This document shows, piece by piece, positions 47,859 to 55,812 of a stretch of 64,000 bases of DNA. The stretch lies in NCBI RefSeq assembly GCF_000521605.1, contig NZ_CP006942.1, positions 2,046,001 through 2,110,000 on the forward strand, given 5' to 3'. Position numbers and translations under genes: made by a program. Source of the stretch: Mannheimia sp. USDA-ARS-USMARC-1261 (GTDB taxonomy: Bacteria > Pseudomonadota > Gammaproteobacteria > Enterobacterales > Pasteurellaceae). The notes under the pieces are model-generated. The model saw only the letters and a list, made by a program, of their open reading frames with translations, had not been told where the DNA came from and did not search any database. Every line of letters begins with the position of its first letter. Positions within the stretch are counted from its first letter, which is position 1.

Positions 47859-47891
47859 AAAACGCCCCTAATCGTTAATTTGGGGCGTTTT
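47859..47891 (-). terminator. Terminator after gpG
   Basis: AAAACGCCCC pairs with GGGGCGTTTT in a perfect 10-bp stem around a 13-base loop, followed on the minus strand by T-rich sequence. It separates the lys-to-gpG transcript from the capsid operon. Confidence 0.8.
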
Positions 47892-47908
47892 ATGGGGGCA
47901 TTTTAAAC

Positions 47909-48325
47909 CTAACCGAGCAACTTTTGCCAATAGTCCTGCACATCATCCAAAATATCTGCCTCATCTTGCTCTGTAAGCTGTAAAAACGGACGGGCAGGAA
48001 TTTTCACTTTCCGACCACGCCCAGCCATTCCGCCAAATTGGTGGATAGCCGCATAAGGCTCATTTGTACCAACTACCGCAGAATCATTATCGTAGTCTCT
48101 GGTAATGCTACTCATCAGATTTTCAGTATCCACAAGTGGCGTACCCTCACGATGTTTAATCCCCAACCACGCAGGGCGACCGCCCACATCAAAGTTAGTC
48201 AGCACCGCCGATTCCATTGTGCCGGCGATATTCCGCATCAGGTCGGTTTTATCTTTGGTCTTGTCGGCAATACGGTTGAGAGTAGCAATAATCTCATCAA
48301 TGCCGTGAATTTGGATTTCAATCAT
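47909..48325 (-). CDS. Virion morphogenesis protein, Mu gp31 (gpG)
   Basis: The 138-residue protein fits the phage virion morphogenesis family (RNIAGTMESAVLTNFDVGGRP, GTPLVDTENLMSSITRDYD, YAAIHQFGG). In Mu gpG acts in tail assembly or head-tail joining. It overlaps the preceding 69-codon gene by four bases. The C-terminal ARPFLQLTEQDEADI is typical. Confidence 0.9.
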   Translation of the reverse strand: MIEIQIHGIDEIIATLNRIADKTKDKTDLMRNIAGTMESAVLTNFDVGGRPAWLGIKHREGTPLVDTENLMSSITRDYDNDSAVVGTNEPYAAIHQFGGMAGRGRKVKIPARPFLQLTEQDEADILDDVQDYWQKLLG

Positions 48326-48531
48326 AGTTCACTAGGCTCTGTCTCAGGGTAATCATCAATTAATCGCCACATTACTAAAAGAGATGAAAAACTATCTACC
48401 CCTGTTTTGTAACGGTAAAGCAGAGCATCTTTTACCTTATCTTTATCGTGCCAAGCTATGGTTTTAGGTGCGTAATCCTGCCATCCCTCTCCAAAAATTT
48501 CGTTCATTTTTTCATTATATTGCTTATCCAT
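48322..48531 (-). CDS. Small acidic protein between gpF and gpG
   Basis: The 69-residue protein (MDKQYNEKMNEIFGEGWQDY at the start) is acidic, with many aromatic residues and no membrane segment. It is not part of the standard Mu gene set. ATG 48531 has AGGAGA seven bases upstream; a GTG two codons earlier is less well spaced. It follows gpF, whose C-terminus looks like a toxin-type nuclease, so an immunity role is conceivable but is speculation. I do not recognise the family. Confidence 0.65.
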   Translation of the reverse strand: MDKQYNEKMNEIFGEGWQDYAPKTIAWHDKDKVKDALLYRYKTGVDSFSSLLVMWRLIDDYPETEPSEL

Positions 48532-48581
48532 TTCCACTCTCCTATATTGATTTTTAAAATAAACGGGGGTATATTCGTTAG

Positions 48582-48696
48582 ACGGTTATTAGAAAAGCGG
48601 TGATAATCTCCCTACCGCAGCCTATTTGAGATGGCTAGTCCTGCTCAAATGACCGAGAGCGTGTGTAAGTGATCGGGAGCCTTACCTAATAACCGT
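48582..48696 (-). ncRNA. Structured element after gpF bounded by an 11-bp inverted repeat
   Basis: ACGGTTATTAG (48582-48592) and CTAATAACCGT (48686-48696) are perfect inverted repeats enclosing about 93 bp. Inside, CTCCC (48608-48612) pairs with GGGAG (48675-48679) and ATTTGAG (48624-48630) with CTCAAAT (48644-48650). It starts inside the last codons of gpF and fills the gap before the next gene. No frame of note crosses it. It could be an RNA regulator, a small mobile element or a processing site; I know no family for it. Confidence 0.55.
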
Positions 48697-49986
48697 ATTT
48701 TTTAGCAATAATTTATCCAACTCTTTTTGACCGATTTCCCTTGTTGATACAAGAAATAACTCGCTAAACTCTTCTAAATACTTCATAACAACTAAGATGC
48801 GGTAGTTTTCAAAATTTCGTACAAAGCTAAAATTTTTGCCATCTTGCAAAATATGATCAGGCTGAAAAATTACATCAGGAATATTTGCATACACATCAAG
48901 CCCAAAATCCTGCCCCTCACGACTATTAAACTGCTTAATCAGCGTATCATCAGATAGCCACACCGTAGCCACTTTGCTATCAATCTGCTTTTGCGTTTCC
49001 TCACTTAACCGACCTGCCGCAAATTTAAAGTTCTGATTGAGGGCATTTCGCACCTTAACCATCTCATCGGCGGAGAGTTTTTTATGGCTGCCTTTGGCTT
49101 GATTTACCGCATCTTCTAGCTTCTTAAAAGCCTGCTTAAACTCGCCCCCAGCCATCTCCGCTTTCGCAAACTGATGAGCCAACTTCTCGGGGTATAAATC
49201 CAAATTCGGCTTATAAGTCAAACGTCCCACATTGTAATCAAAGCCCTTGTCAGCAAGCCGCACCGTGCCGTCCGGTAATTTAAAGCCGATAGTCTCTTCT
49301 TTATTGCCCAGCTTATCTTTCGGGCGTTTTGCTTTCACCAAAAACGGCTCACTACTGCCGACCTCATCAATGCCTTTACGTTTTAAATCACGCTCACCCA
49401 GTGCAATCACCGTACAACGACAATTAAAACCGTTTGGTGGGTAAAAGGTCGCCCAAAACGGATCGTCATAACGATAAATTTTGCCGTTTAACGCTTGATG
49501 AGCAGGGCGGGTGCGTTGGTCGCCTACCGCCGAATACTGCCAATAAGGGCGATTATCCACGTTTTCCATATACCGCTGATAACGAGCCGCAGAATAAGCC
49601 TGTTGCATATTGGTGCGATAAATCGTATTCAAACGGCGAGGCGTGCCGAAATGCTCACCGGTTTTGGGGTCGGCAAGCAATTTGCCGTCTATGCCACGGC
49701 TAATCGCTTTGTCGTGTCCATACACCCAGCCTTTTCGCTCAAATTCAGCCGTAAGCGTTTTCTTCCACTCATTAAAGGATTTCCCCTCACGCCGTGCTTT
49801 TTCCATCGACTCATAAATATCACGAGTCATCTCAAGGCTTGTCATCTTACTAATAGTGGTGGCTCGCCCAAGAGCAGAGTCAAACAGTTCCTGTTTAAAC
49901 ACTTTACTTGCAAGCAACTTCTTCTGCCGCAAAAACTCAATCGCCTGCTTAGGCTCTAGCCCAATCGCAAAATTAGCCTTCGGCAT
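48682..49986 (-). CDS. Head morphogenesis protein, Mu gp30 (gpF), with nuclease-like C-terminus
   Basis: The 434-residue protein has the Mu F / SPP1 gp7 head-morphogenesis domain (residues about 40-200: RTNMQQAYSAARYQRYMEN, WQYSAVGDQRTRPAHQALNG, PPNGFNCRCTVIAL). Residues about 330-430 (WLSDDTLIKQFNSREG, QPDHILQDGKNFSFVRNFENYR, VVMKYLEEFSELFLVSTREI) resemble the barnase/EndoU/colicin-E5-like nuclease domains (PBECR) found at the ends of phage head proteins, by pattern only. It overlaps the portal gene by 14 bp. Confidence 0.88.
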   Translation of the reverse strand: MPKANFAIGLEPKQAIEFLRQKKLLASKVFKQELFDSALGRATTISKMTSLEMTRDIYESMEKARREGKSFNEWKKTLTAEFERKGWVYGHDKAISRGIDGKLLADPKTGEHFGTPRRLNTIYRTNMQQAYSAARYQRYMENVDNRPYWQYSAVGDQRTRPAHQALNGKIYRYDDPFWATFYPPNGFNCRCTVIALGERDLKRKGIDEVGSSEPFLVKAKRPKDKLGNKEETIGFKLPDGTVRLADKGFDYNVGRLTYKPNLDLYPEKLAHQFAKAEMAGGEFKQAFKKLEDAVNQAKGSHKKLSADEMVKVRNALNQNFKFAAGRLSEETQKQIDSKVATVWLSDDTLIKQFNSREGQDFGLDVYANIPDVIFQPDHILQDGKNFSFVRNFENYRILVVMKYLEEFSELFLVSTREIGQKELDKLLLKNTVIR

Positions 49987-51586
49987 TGGCTGCCCCCAAT
50001 AAATCCGCTAAAAATAACGCATTGGCTAAATAGCGATTATGATCTTCACTCACTAAATCAGGGTAGGCTTCTGCCAGTTTTTCCGCCGCCTCATCATAAG
50101 AGCTACACGCCATTACCACCGCCACCGCCTTTTTTGTGATAGGGTCAAATTGGGCGTTAAAATCCGGCACGGAAAAAGCCTCGTCTGCCAAATCATCTAA
50201 GGCATCTTGCTCTTTAATGCCCGTTTTGGTTTGGGCCGACAAAGCGTGAACCTTGCCCCCACAACCGCAAGAGCAATTTGCAATTTTTGCCGATAATCCC
50301 ACCGCTTGTGGTGTGGCAGAACGCCCTAACACAGCTTCATTTTCTTGGGCTTCAGGGATGCCGAGCTTATCCATCGCCCATTGCACAGGGATAGGCATTC
50401 CAATGTCCACCAATTTTGGCAAGCTATCAGCAAATAACGCCAAGTCTGCCGGTTCTTTGGTGTCAAACTCAAAGCTCGGGATACGATTTGGATCAACCCC
50501 TGCAAAGTTAATTTGCAAAAATGGCAGAATAATTTGTTGGGTAAAAGTTTGCCCTAACTGTTTTACATCAGAGACCAACAAATCACGGCGTACCTCGTTA
50601 TGTACATTGCCAAGTGCATTCGTTGAGGTTTTACCGTCCGCACCGCTGGTTAAGGTTTGCCCCAAAATCAAGCGTGCAATGGATTTTTCACACCAATCCA
50701 CCATTTGCAAAAATGGGTTATTACCTGCTGCACCGCCTGCGTTAGCGGCGTTATGCAGCTCAATACTCATCGACTCCGGCATAATCCCTGCGGCGTTGTG
50801 TCCGATTTCCGCTAACGCACGCTTGAGCGTATCTTTCTCGCCTTTAGTTGCACCTGCCCCATATTTACCAATACGGATAGGCATACCGTACAACTCCAAA
50901 AACTCCGCAAAATCGTGAATACTGTAATGCTTAAACATATACAGCCACGCCAACGTGCGGAATAAGTTATTGCGTGCTGCTTGGGTCGAGCGAGATTTAT
51001 GGGTATGCACCACCCAGCCCATTTCACGCAACGGCTCGCCGTTTGGGTTATCTTTGGTTTTGAGCAATAGCTGATCGTCTTTATCCCACTTAAACCACGA
51101 CTGCGGGCGGTGGCTAAACACCATAGGCAACCAATGCGTGCCGTTAAACACCCATTCGATTTCCAATGCAGAAAAGCCGTGCCCCACCGCATCCATACAG
51201 TCCATCACCAAATCTTCAAAGTTGCCGAGTTGATAAAATAACTCATCCACCTCATCACGCAGTTTTTCTTCTTGCGGTGTGGCATTGCGAGGGGCAACAA
51301 TCGCCCAATCCACGCCCAGTGCAGCACGTTTTCGGGTCTGAATATTGGCAAAAATAGAGCTATCACGCTCTTCAATATCCATAAATAATTCGTGCTGAGC
51401 GGTAATATCACCATTTTCCGCATCCTCAAAAATGCTTTTCATTTTTGCCGGGGTAATAAAATTGCTCGGGTGGTCGGAGAGAACTCGACCTGTTGCGGTA
51501 ATTTCGGCTAAATCCGTTTGCAATTCTTGATTTTTAATCGGGTTTAAATTCGGTTTAGCCTGTTTTTTATGCTTCTTTTTTGCCAT
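49973..51586 (-). CDS. Portal protein, Mu gp29 (DUF935)
   Basis: The 537-residue protein matches the DUF935 portal family (DIEERDSSIFANIQTRKRAA, FSALEIEWVFNGTHWLPMVF, NLFRTLAWLYMFKHYSIHDF). The portal is the dodecameric DNA gate of the head. A Cys-rich CSCGCGG near residue 435 is an unusual local feature. A palindromic repeat lies just upstream, between the terminase stop and this start. Confidence 0.92.
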   Translation of the reverse strand: MAKKKHKKQAKPNLNPIKNQELQTDLAEITATGRVLSDHPSNFITPAKMKSIFEDAENGDITAQHELFMDIEERDSSIFANIQTRKRAALGVDWAIVAPRNATPQEEKLRDEVDELFYQLGNFEDLVMDCMDAVGHGFSALEIEWVFNGTHWLPMVFSHRPQSWFKWDKDDQLLLKTKDNPNGEPLREMGWVVHTHKSRSTQAARNNLFRTLAWLYMFKHYSIHDFAEFLELYGMPIRIGKYGAGATKGEKDTLKRALAEIGHNAAGIMPESMSIELHNAANAGGAAGNNPFLQMVDWCEKSIARLILGQTLTSGADGKTSTNALGNVHNEVRRDLLVSDVKQLGQTFTQQIILPFLQINFAGVDPNRIPSFEFDTKEPADLALFADSLPKLVDIGMPIPVQWAMDKLGIPEAQENEAVLGRSATPQAVGLSAKIANCSCGCGGKVHALSAQTKTGIKEQDALDDLADEAFSVPDFNAQFDPITKKAVAVVMACSSYDEAAEKLAEAYPDLVSEDHNRYLANALFLADLLGAANAEG

Positions 51587-51609
51587 TTTAAATTCCTAAT
51601 ACTATAAAG

Positions 51610-51645
51610 CCCCCTCTTTAATTAAAGAGGGGGTTGGGGGAGATT
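51610..51645 (+). repeat. REP-like palindromic element between terminase and portal
   Basis: A perfect 24-bp palindrome at 51610-51633 (half CCCCCTCTTTAA) is followed by TTGGGGGAGATTTT. A related sequence occurs at 60755-60818 (AGAGGGG-CTAGGGGAGATTTTT). Such units resemble dispersed extragenic palindromes of host chromosomes. Confidence 0.6.
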
Positions 51646-53268
51646 TTAATGCCGCCACTTACTTCCACCATAGTCGTCATCATCCACACTTTCCCACTCA
51701 ATCGGGGCAGAAGAACTCACGGCATTTCGCCACAACATTTCCAGAGCATCGGGTCCATCATCGTGATCTGCTTTCGGAAAATGCCGCAACTGGCTCTCTA
51801 ACGTGGATTGCGAGCGGTGGAGTAAAATCAAACCGTTAGCGATATGCGGTTGTAGGCTCTCAATGCGTAACATCTTGTCGCTGTTCGGCTTGGTGGCGGT
51901 TGCCGGTACAGGCTTGCCACGTTGTGCCGAACGTTTAACCAGCTCCGTCTGTAAAAACTCCTGAAACTGCACCGTCTCCACAAACCAGCGGTGGCAGTTA
52001 TATTGCGAGTGCAACCGAATTACGTCCTCAATAATCAAATCAGGTAATCGCTTTTTAATTTGAGCCTCTACAACGTACAACTTACCGCTCTCACGGTGAT
52101 AACCACCCACTAAAATCGCCGATGGGTCTCGGCTTGCCCCAGCTTTACCCATTGAGGGGTCTAATGCCCCAAAATAGATTAAATTTTCTGGCAACTCCGT
52201 CCAGTATTGGATGCTATTGGCAAAAATCGCATCATCGCCCGAGACTGGGTCGTTTTGATACTCGGAGTCAAAAGAACTATGCCCATCACTAGCACGAATT
52301 TTCATTAAATAGAGAATAGGGCGAGCCAACCACGAAACGACAGCCCCTTTATCCATCTCAGCTTTATGTTGCTGATAGAATAGGTCTGAAAGCGTGTCAT
52401 CATCGCCTTCTTCAGAAAGATAGATATTCTCCCATTCGTCCCATAACGCCATATTGTCAGGGAAGCGTAAAATGGCTTTAAAATGGGCTTTTTTCCAACC
52501 TTTCGTTTTTAAAACTCGGTTAAGTACGCTGTCATAATGTAGAATTGTGCCGACATAAATCACATCGAACTTTTCGCCTGCTGCACCTAATTTCAGTACG
52601 GCATTTAGCACCCAGTTATGCAACTTGTTACGCTGTTCAGGGGTTTGCACCATTTCATCATTTTCAATATCATCAAGCACGACTAAATCAGGACGATAAG
52701 CCCCGTGTCGGCGACCACGCAATTTCTGCCCTGCACCAACCGCTTCAACTTTCTGATTTTTACTGGTAATAATTGCCCCAGCACGCCATACTTTACCGGC
52801 TCCCAATTCAGGAAAATCAACCGCTAAACGAGGGTTTGATTCAATCTCCACCTTAATCGCCTCAAGCATACCGTAAGCCTGCTCACGGGTATCCATTGCA
52901 ATAATGATGTAACGTTTCAGATCGCAAACCATACACCACAAAGGGAATAACTGAGTACAAATCGTCGATTTTGCCTCACCACGAGGGGCTGCAATCGCTT
53001 GGCGAACTGACTTGGAAAGATCACTTACCGAAAGTGGCAAATTCTCGAATAGATAATGGTGCAACTGCGATTTATGCTCAGAACGCACATAGTGCGGAAA
53101 ATAAGCCTGCACAAAATACTCAAAGCCGGAAACAGGGTCTAAAACCTTCTGTCGGCGTTCGCTAATAGCTTTTGGCGTATCGTCCCAGCCTTCAAAACTC
53201 GCTTCAATATTACGTTGTAGCTGTAGCCGTAGGGCTTCCAGTTCTTTTTCAAATTCTTTAATTTTCAT
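51646..53268 (-). CDS. Terminase large subunit, Mu gp28
   Basis: The 540-residue packaging motor has a Walker A-like AAPRGEAKSTICTQLF near residue 92, Walker B and catalytic region VVLDDIENDEM near 198, and the RNase H-like nuclease domain with GALDPSMGKAGASRD near 372 and HDDGPDALEMLW near 510. It cuts and packages DNA with flanking host sequence in Mu. Length agrees with Mu gp28. Confidence 0.93.
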   Translation of the reverse strand: MKIKEFEKELEALRLQLQRNIEASFEGWDDTPKAISERRQKVLDPVSGFEYFVQAYFPHYVRSEHKSQLHHYLFENLPLSVSDLSKSVRQAIAAPRGEAKSTICTQLFPLWCMVCDLKRYIIIAMDTREQAYGMLEAIKVEIESNPRLAVDFPELGAGKVWRAGAIITSKNQKVEAVGAGQKLRGRRHGAYRPDLVVLDDIENDEMVQTPEQRNKLHNWVLNAVLKLGAAGEKFDVIYVGTILHYDSVLNRVLKTKGWKKAHFKAILRFPDNMALWDEWENIYLSEEGDDDTLSDLFYQQHKAEMDKGAVVSWLARPILYLMKIRASDGHSSFDSEYQNDPVSGDDAIFANSIQYWTELPENLIYFGALDPSMGKAGASRDPSAILVGGYHRESGKLYVVEAQIKKRLPDLIIEDVIRLHSQYNCHRWFVETVQFQEFLQTELVKRSAQRGKPVPATATKPNSDKMLRIESLQPHIANGLILLHRSQSTLESQLRHFPKADHDDGPDALEMLWRNAVSSSAPIEWESVDDDDYGGSKWRH

Positions 53269-53271
53269 AAA

Positions 53272-53418
53272 TTACATACAAGCTGCGATAAGCAACAACC
53301 AGCCCCAACCGTCTGTACCGTTGAGCATTAGTTTTATTGCTCCGAAAATACAAGCAAGTTGGACAATCCAACGGAAAGAGTAATGCTTATGCACTACAGT
53401 TTGTTTTTTCTTAGCCAT
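53272..53418 (-). CDS. Small membrane protein between gp27 and terminase
   Basis: The 48-residue protein (MAKKKQTVVHKHYSFRWIVQ at the start) has a basic N-terminus and hydrophobic segments (VQLACIFGAIKLML and WGWLLLIAACM). Its ATG overlaps the gp27 stop (TAATG) and its TAA is three bases before the terminase ATG, so translation is probably coupled. It is not recognised in Mu. It may be a small phage membrane protein with an unknown role. Confidence 0.7.
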   Translation of the reverse strand: MAKKKQTVVHKHYSFRWIVQLACIFGAIKLMLNGTDGWGWLLLIAACM

Positions 53419-53918
53419 TACTTAAACTCCTTTTTAAACTGCACTTCTAAATCGTCCAGCATTTCCAAAAAGTCAGGTAATAAATGCGGTTTCTTGGTTT
53501 TGACGATATTCGCCATCATCTCAATCGCACGCATAGCGGTTGCCATTGCACTTGTTTCAGGCAATAGCTTTTTACTCGATGCCGTCATCTTTGCAAATGA
53601 ATCAGCCAAAGCAGATAACGCCTCCACCTTCGCTGCGGTTGTCATCTCCGTGTTTTCCTCAAGCTCCGTCATTAAGGTGCGGTACTTAATTAAAAAACCG
53701 GCTAATAAGCCTTGAGCGATATTCTCAATGCCACCGCTTGCCATTGCTTGCACATCACGGGCTTTTTCCCAGTTATCGCCATTCTTTTCGGCTGTCGATT
53801 TCCAACGGCGAGCTGTGCCGAACGACACCCCTGCACGTTCAGCAGCCATTTCAAGGCTTAAGCGGTCAAATACATAGGCTTGCCGAACGGCTTTCTGTAC
53901 TTCAACATCGTGTGCCAT
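53418..53918 (-). CDS. Terminase small subunit-like protein, Mu gp27 (DUF1804)
   Basis: The 166-residue protein has an N-terminal helix-turn-helix (SLEMAAERAGVSFGTARRWK near residues 21-40) and a helical C-terminus, the DUF1804 layout. It is placed directly before the large terminase as expected for a DNA-recognition subunit. ATG 53918 matches the family N-terminus MAHDVEVQ; the six extra upstream residues are unlikely. Confidence 0.88.
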   Translation of the reverse strand: MAHDVEVQKAVRQAYVFDRLSLEMAAERAGVSFGTARRWKSTAEKNGDNWEKARDVQAMASGGIENIAQGLLAGFLIKYRTLMTELEENTEMTTAAKVEALSALADSFAKMTASSKKLLPETSAMATAMRAIEMMANIVKTKKPHLLPDFLEMLDDLEVQFKKEFK

Positions 53919-53925
53919 ACGCCCT

Positions 53926-54180
53926 CTACATACCAAATTTCAAGCGTAATAACTCAAAACCCACTGCAACAATGCCACCGCCTACACCACCGGCAATGAT
54001 GGCATCACGGCGATTTTTGCGTGCCATTTCATTTACGAGGCGTTGTGTGGCTTGAATTTCACGGTGTAAGCGTTCAATTTCTTCATTTTGCTTATCCACC
54101 TTGTCATTCAGCTCGTTTAATCCGCCTAAAATCAGGTCTAATTTTTCCGAATCGGTTTGTTTATGTTTTTTACGGCTCAT
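53926..54180 (-). CDS. Small coiled-coil membrane protein (Mu gp26 position)
   Basis: The 84-residue protein has a basic N-terminus, a coiled coil (residues about 10-52, KLDLILGGLNELNDKVDKQN onward) and a Gly-rich hydrophobic segment (AIIAGGVGGGIVAVGFELL). Similar proteins occupy this place in Mu-like phages. Its function is unknown. It abuts its neighbour with a one-base overlap. Confidence 0.7.
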   Translation of the reverse strand: MSRKKHKQTDSEKLDLILGGLNELNDKVDKQNEEIERLHREIQATQRLVNEMARKNRRDAIIAGGVGGGIVAVGFELLRLKFGM

Positions 54181-54437
54181 TACTTATCCGCCTTTTTATC
54201 TAACTTGCTATTAATTTCTTTTACGGAGTTAAAAATATCATCCAGTTTTTCTCTCACCCCCCGATTAACCTCGTGAGCAAGCTCTTTCGATTGGTATTTA
54301 CTCTCCATTTCTGCTTTTAGCTCTTTTACCGTTTGCTCATTACGGTTGATACGATCAAATATGACCTTGCCTACAAACGCCACTAACGGAGCAACTACAA
54401 AAGAGATCAGCATCTGAAACAGTTTTTCATCAATCAT
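54180..54437 (-). CDS. Membrane-anchored coiled-coil protein (Mu gp25 position, DUF2730-like)
   Basis: The 85-residue protein has an N-terminal hydrophobic helix (FQMLISFVVAPLVAFVGKVI) and a long coiled coil. I take ATG 54437 with a GGGGGC purine-rich site upstream. It resembles the DUF2730 family of Mu-like phages in layout. Role unknown; a lysis accessory function is possible given the neighbours. Confidence 0.7.
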   Translation of the reverse strand: MIDEKLFQMLISFVVAPLVAFVGKVIFDRINRNEQTVKELKAEMESKYQSKELAHEVNRGVREKLDDIFNSVKEINSKLDKKADK

Positions 54438-54585
54438 AACGCCCCCTTTTGGCTCGCCCGACAGGGTGTTTATTACCTTGTGCCACCGCCGCACGCACCA
54501 CGTTATGCAGTTCTGCAAGGTCAGGACGGCGGCGGTAAAAACGCCATTGTTGCCAACGTTGTCTCAATTTTTTAATTAACGTCAT
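54430..54585 (-). CDS. Small basic protein overlapping the Rz1 end
   Basis: The 51-residue protein starts MTLIKKLRQRWQQWRFYRRR and is strongly basic. Its ATG lies 14 bp inside the Rz1 frame and its TGA overlaps the start region of the next gene, so it is packed between lysis and terminase genes in a tight operon. I recognise no family; it may be a Mu gp24/gp25-region protein. The overlap pattern is the main evidence. Confidence 0.55.
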   Translation of the reverse strand: MTLIKKLRQRWQQWRFYRRRPDLAELHNVVRAAVAQGNKHPVGRAKRGRYD

Positions 54586-54790
54586 TCTTGCAAACTTCCT
54601 CATAGGTCAGATTGTGTGCAAGCACTTGGCGTTTCGTTTCCAACGTGTCGGCACGGCTCGGATAAATCAGGCTGAACGCCGTGCAACCCGTGGTCGTCAC
54701 GGAAGTAACCGTGCTGGTGCAACTGCTCATCAACGGCACTAGGCTGAATACGGCGAGTTTCATTAACGTGTTTTTGCTGGATTTTGGCAT
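54572..54790 (-). CDS. Rz1-like outer-membrane spanin lipoprotein
   Basis: The 72-residue product has a lipoprotein signal (KNTLMKLAVFSLVPLMSSC, lipobox LMSSC), then a short periplasmic part. It is nested in another frame within the Rz-like gene, the classic Rz/Rz1 arrangement. Together the pair fuses inner and outer membranes in the last step of lysis. Start could also be ATG 54763. The protein is somewhat longer than lambda Rz1. Confidence 0.8.
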   Translation of the reverse strand: MPKSSKNTLMKLAVFSLVPLMSSCTSTVTSVTTTGCTAFSLIYPSRADTLETKRQVLAHNLTYEEVCKNDVN

Positions 54791-54959
54791 TTTTAACCTC
54801 TGCATTTTTTTGTTGAATTTCGACCGCTTGTTGCTGTTTTTCAGCCTCCAAAGTAGCGGTCTTTTTACGTTCTTGTTTTAACTGCCAGCCTTTAAAAAAC
54901 GCATAGGCAATTACTGTGCCAATCACACCGATAAAACCGACAATTTGTTGAGTAATCAT
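54600..54959 (-). CDS. Rz-like inner-membrane spanin
   Basis: The 119-residue product has an N-terminal membrane anchor (IVGFIGVIGTVIAYAFF) and a Lys/Gln/Glu-rich coiled coil (residues 25-70), the i-spanin layout. Rz1 is encoded within it in another frame. It overlaps the holin-like gene stop by four bases (ATGA). Function is inferred from architecture and position. Confidence 0.82.
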   Translation of the reverse strand: MITQQIVGFIGVIGTVIAYAFFKGWQLKQERKKTATLEAEKQQQAVEIQQKNAEVKNAKIQQKHVNETRRIQPSAVDEQLHQHGYFRDDHGLHGVQPDLSEPCRHVGNETPSACTQSDL

Positions 54960-55198
54960 TCTTCATCTCCCTTTGTTCGGTCTTTTTTTAACGCACTTAC
55001 CACGCCTTTTGTGGCAGGGCTGCCTAATACGCAAATGCCGGCATAGGCAAACCACCAATCAGAAATAAACGGCTTATCAGCAACATAAGCGTGGATCAAA
55101 ATGCCCGATAGCACTAACCAGCTCATAAACTGGATAAAACCGGTGGTGCTGGCTTTCCCGTCTTTATTGGTAATTAAATCAAGTAAAAACTGTTTCAA
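54956..55198 (-). CDS. Holin-like membrane protein (DUF2644)
   Basis: The 80-residue protein has two hydrophobic segments (FIQFMSWLVLSGILIHAYV and WWFAYAGICVLGSPATKGV) and a charged tail, resembling the DUF2644 family of Pasteurellaceae prophages. Between endolysin and spanins it is the obvious holin candidate. The start appears to be TTG at 55198, with a strong GGAGGA seven bases upstream. Confidence 0.75.
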   Translation of the reverse strand: MKQFLLDLITNKDGKASTTGFIQFMSWLVLSGILIHAYVADKPFISDWWFAYAGICVLGSPATKGVVSALKKDRTKGDEE

Positions 55199-55201
55199 GG
55201 G

Positions 55202-55735
55202 TTATTCCTCCGCCGTGTCTTTGGCAAAATAACGCAAATTGCCCGCCATTCGATTAATCCAACCTCTGCCAAAACGGTCAAAGTGTTTGAGTTTGGTATA
55301 GAACTCAAGGCGTTCTGCCTGAAATAACAAGCCCACATCCGCCACCGAATAACGTTCAATCGCAGCCAAAGTGACTTTGCCGATAATGCCATCATCAGCC
55401 ACATCCACCGCACGTTGCAACATACGGCTGGCATTGCCCGAACCGTGGTTCACACAGGCATCTAAAAACTGAAAAGCCAACTCAGGCGGGAATTGGTCGC
55501 AGTTATAGCGTTGCCAAAAGGCTTTAAGGTAAATAGTTTTGGCATCTGCACGGCTCATCGCACGCATAGAGCCTGTATAGCCATTCGCACGGGCAGTATG
55601 GAGAGTGATACCCCAATTTGTTTCGCCACCGGGGTCTTTCGGGTCATTCACATAACCACCCTCGTGTCCGATTAAGCGGTCAAAAGCTCGGTTAAAATCG
55701 GCAAGGGTTGCCTTGGTTTTGGTAGGTTCAGTCAT
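55202..55735 (-). CDS. Endolysin, GH108 N-acetylmuramidase
   Basis: The 177-residue protein has the GH108 signature HEGGYVNDPKDPGGETNWGI with the catalytic Glu (residue about 25), and the C-terminal peptidoglycan-binding region (DDGIIGKVTLAAIERY). It cuts the glycan backbone in lysis. It lacks a cleavable signal peptide, so it depends on the holin. The gene is first in the lysis cassette and its ribosome site is inside a hairpin. Confidence 0.93.
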   Translation of the reverse strand: MTEPTKTKATLADFNRAFDRLIGHEGGYVNDPKDPGGETNWGITLHTARANGYTGSMRAMSRADAKTIYLKAFWQRYNCDQFPPELAFQFLDACVNHGSGNASRMLQRAVDVADDGIIGKVTLAAIERYSVADVGLLFQAERLEFYTKLKHFDRFGRGWINRMAGNLRYFAKDTAEE

Positions 55736-55740
55736 AAAAA

Positions 55741-55777
55741 AAGCCTCTTTAAATACAATGATGATTTAAAGAGACTT
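55741..55777 (-). promoter_or_regulatory. Hairpin burying the endolysin ribosome site
   Basis: CTCTTTAAAT (55745-55754) and ATTTAAAGAG (55764-55773) pair in a 10-bp stem, extended by AAG/CTT beyond one mismatch. On the minus strand AAAGAGG, the endolysin Shine-Dalgarno sequence, is in the second arm and a T run follows. It may act as an attenuator or as a translational timer for lysis. Confidence 0.65.
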
Positions 55778-55812
55778 TAATGATTTAATGTAAGGTGGGG
55801 GAGATGAAAGAG

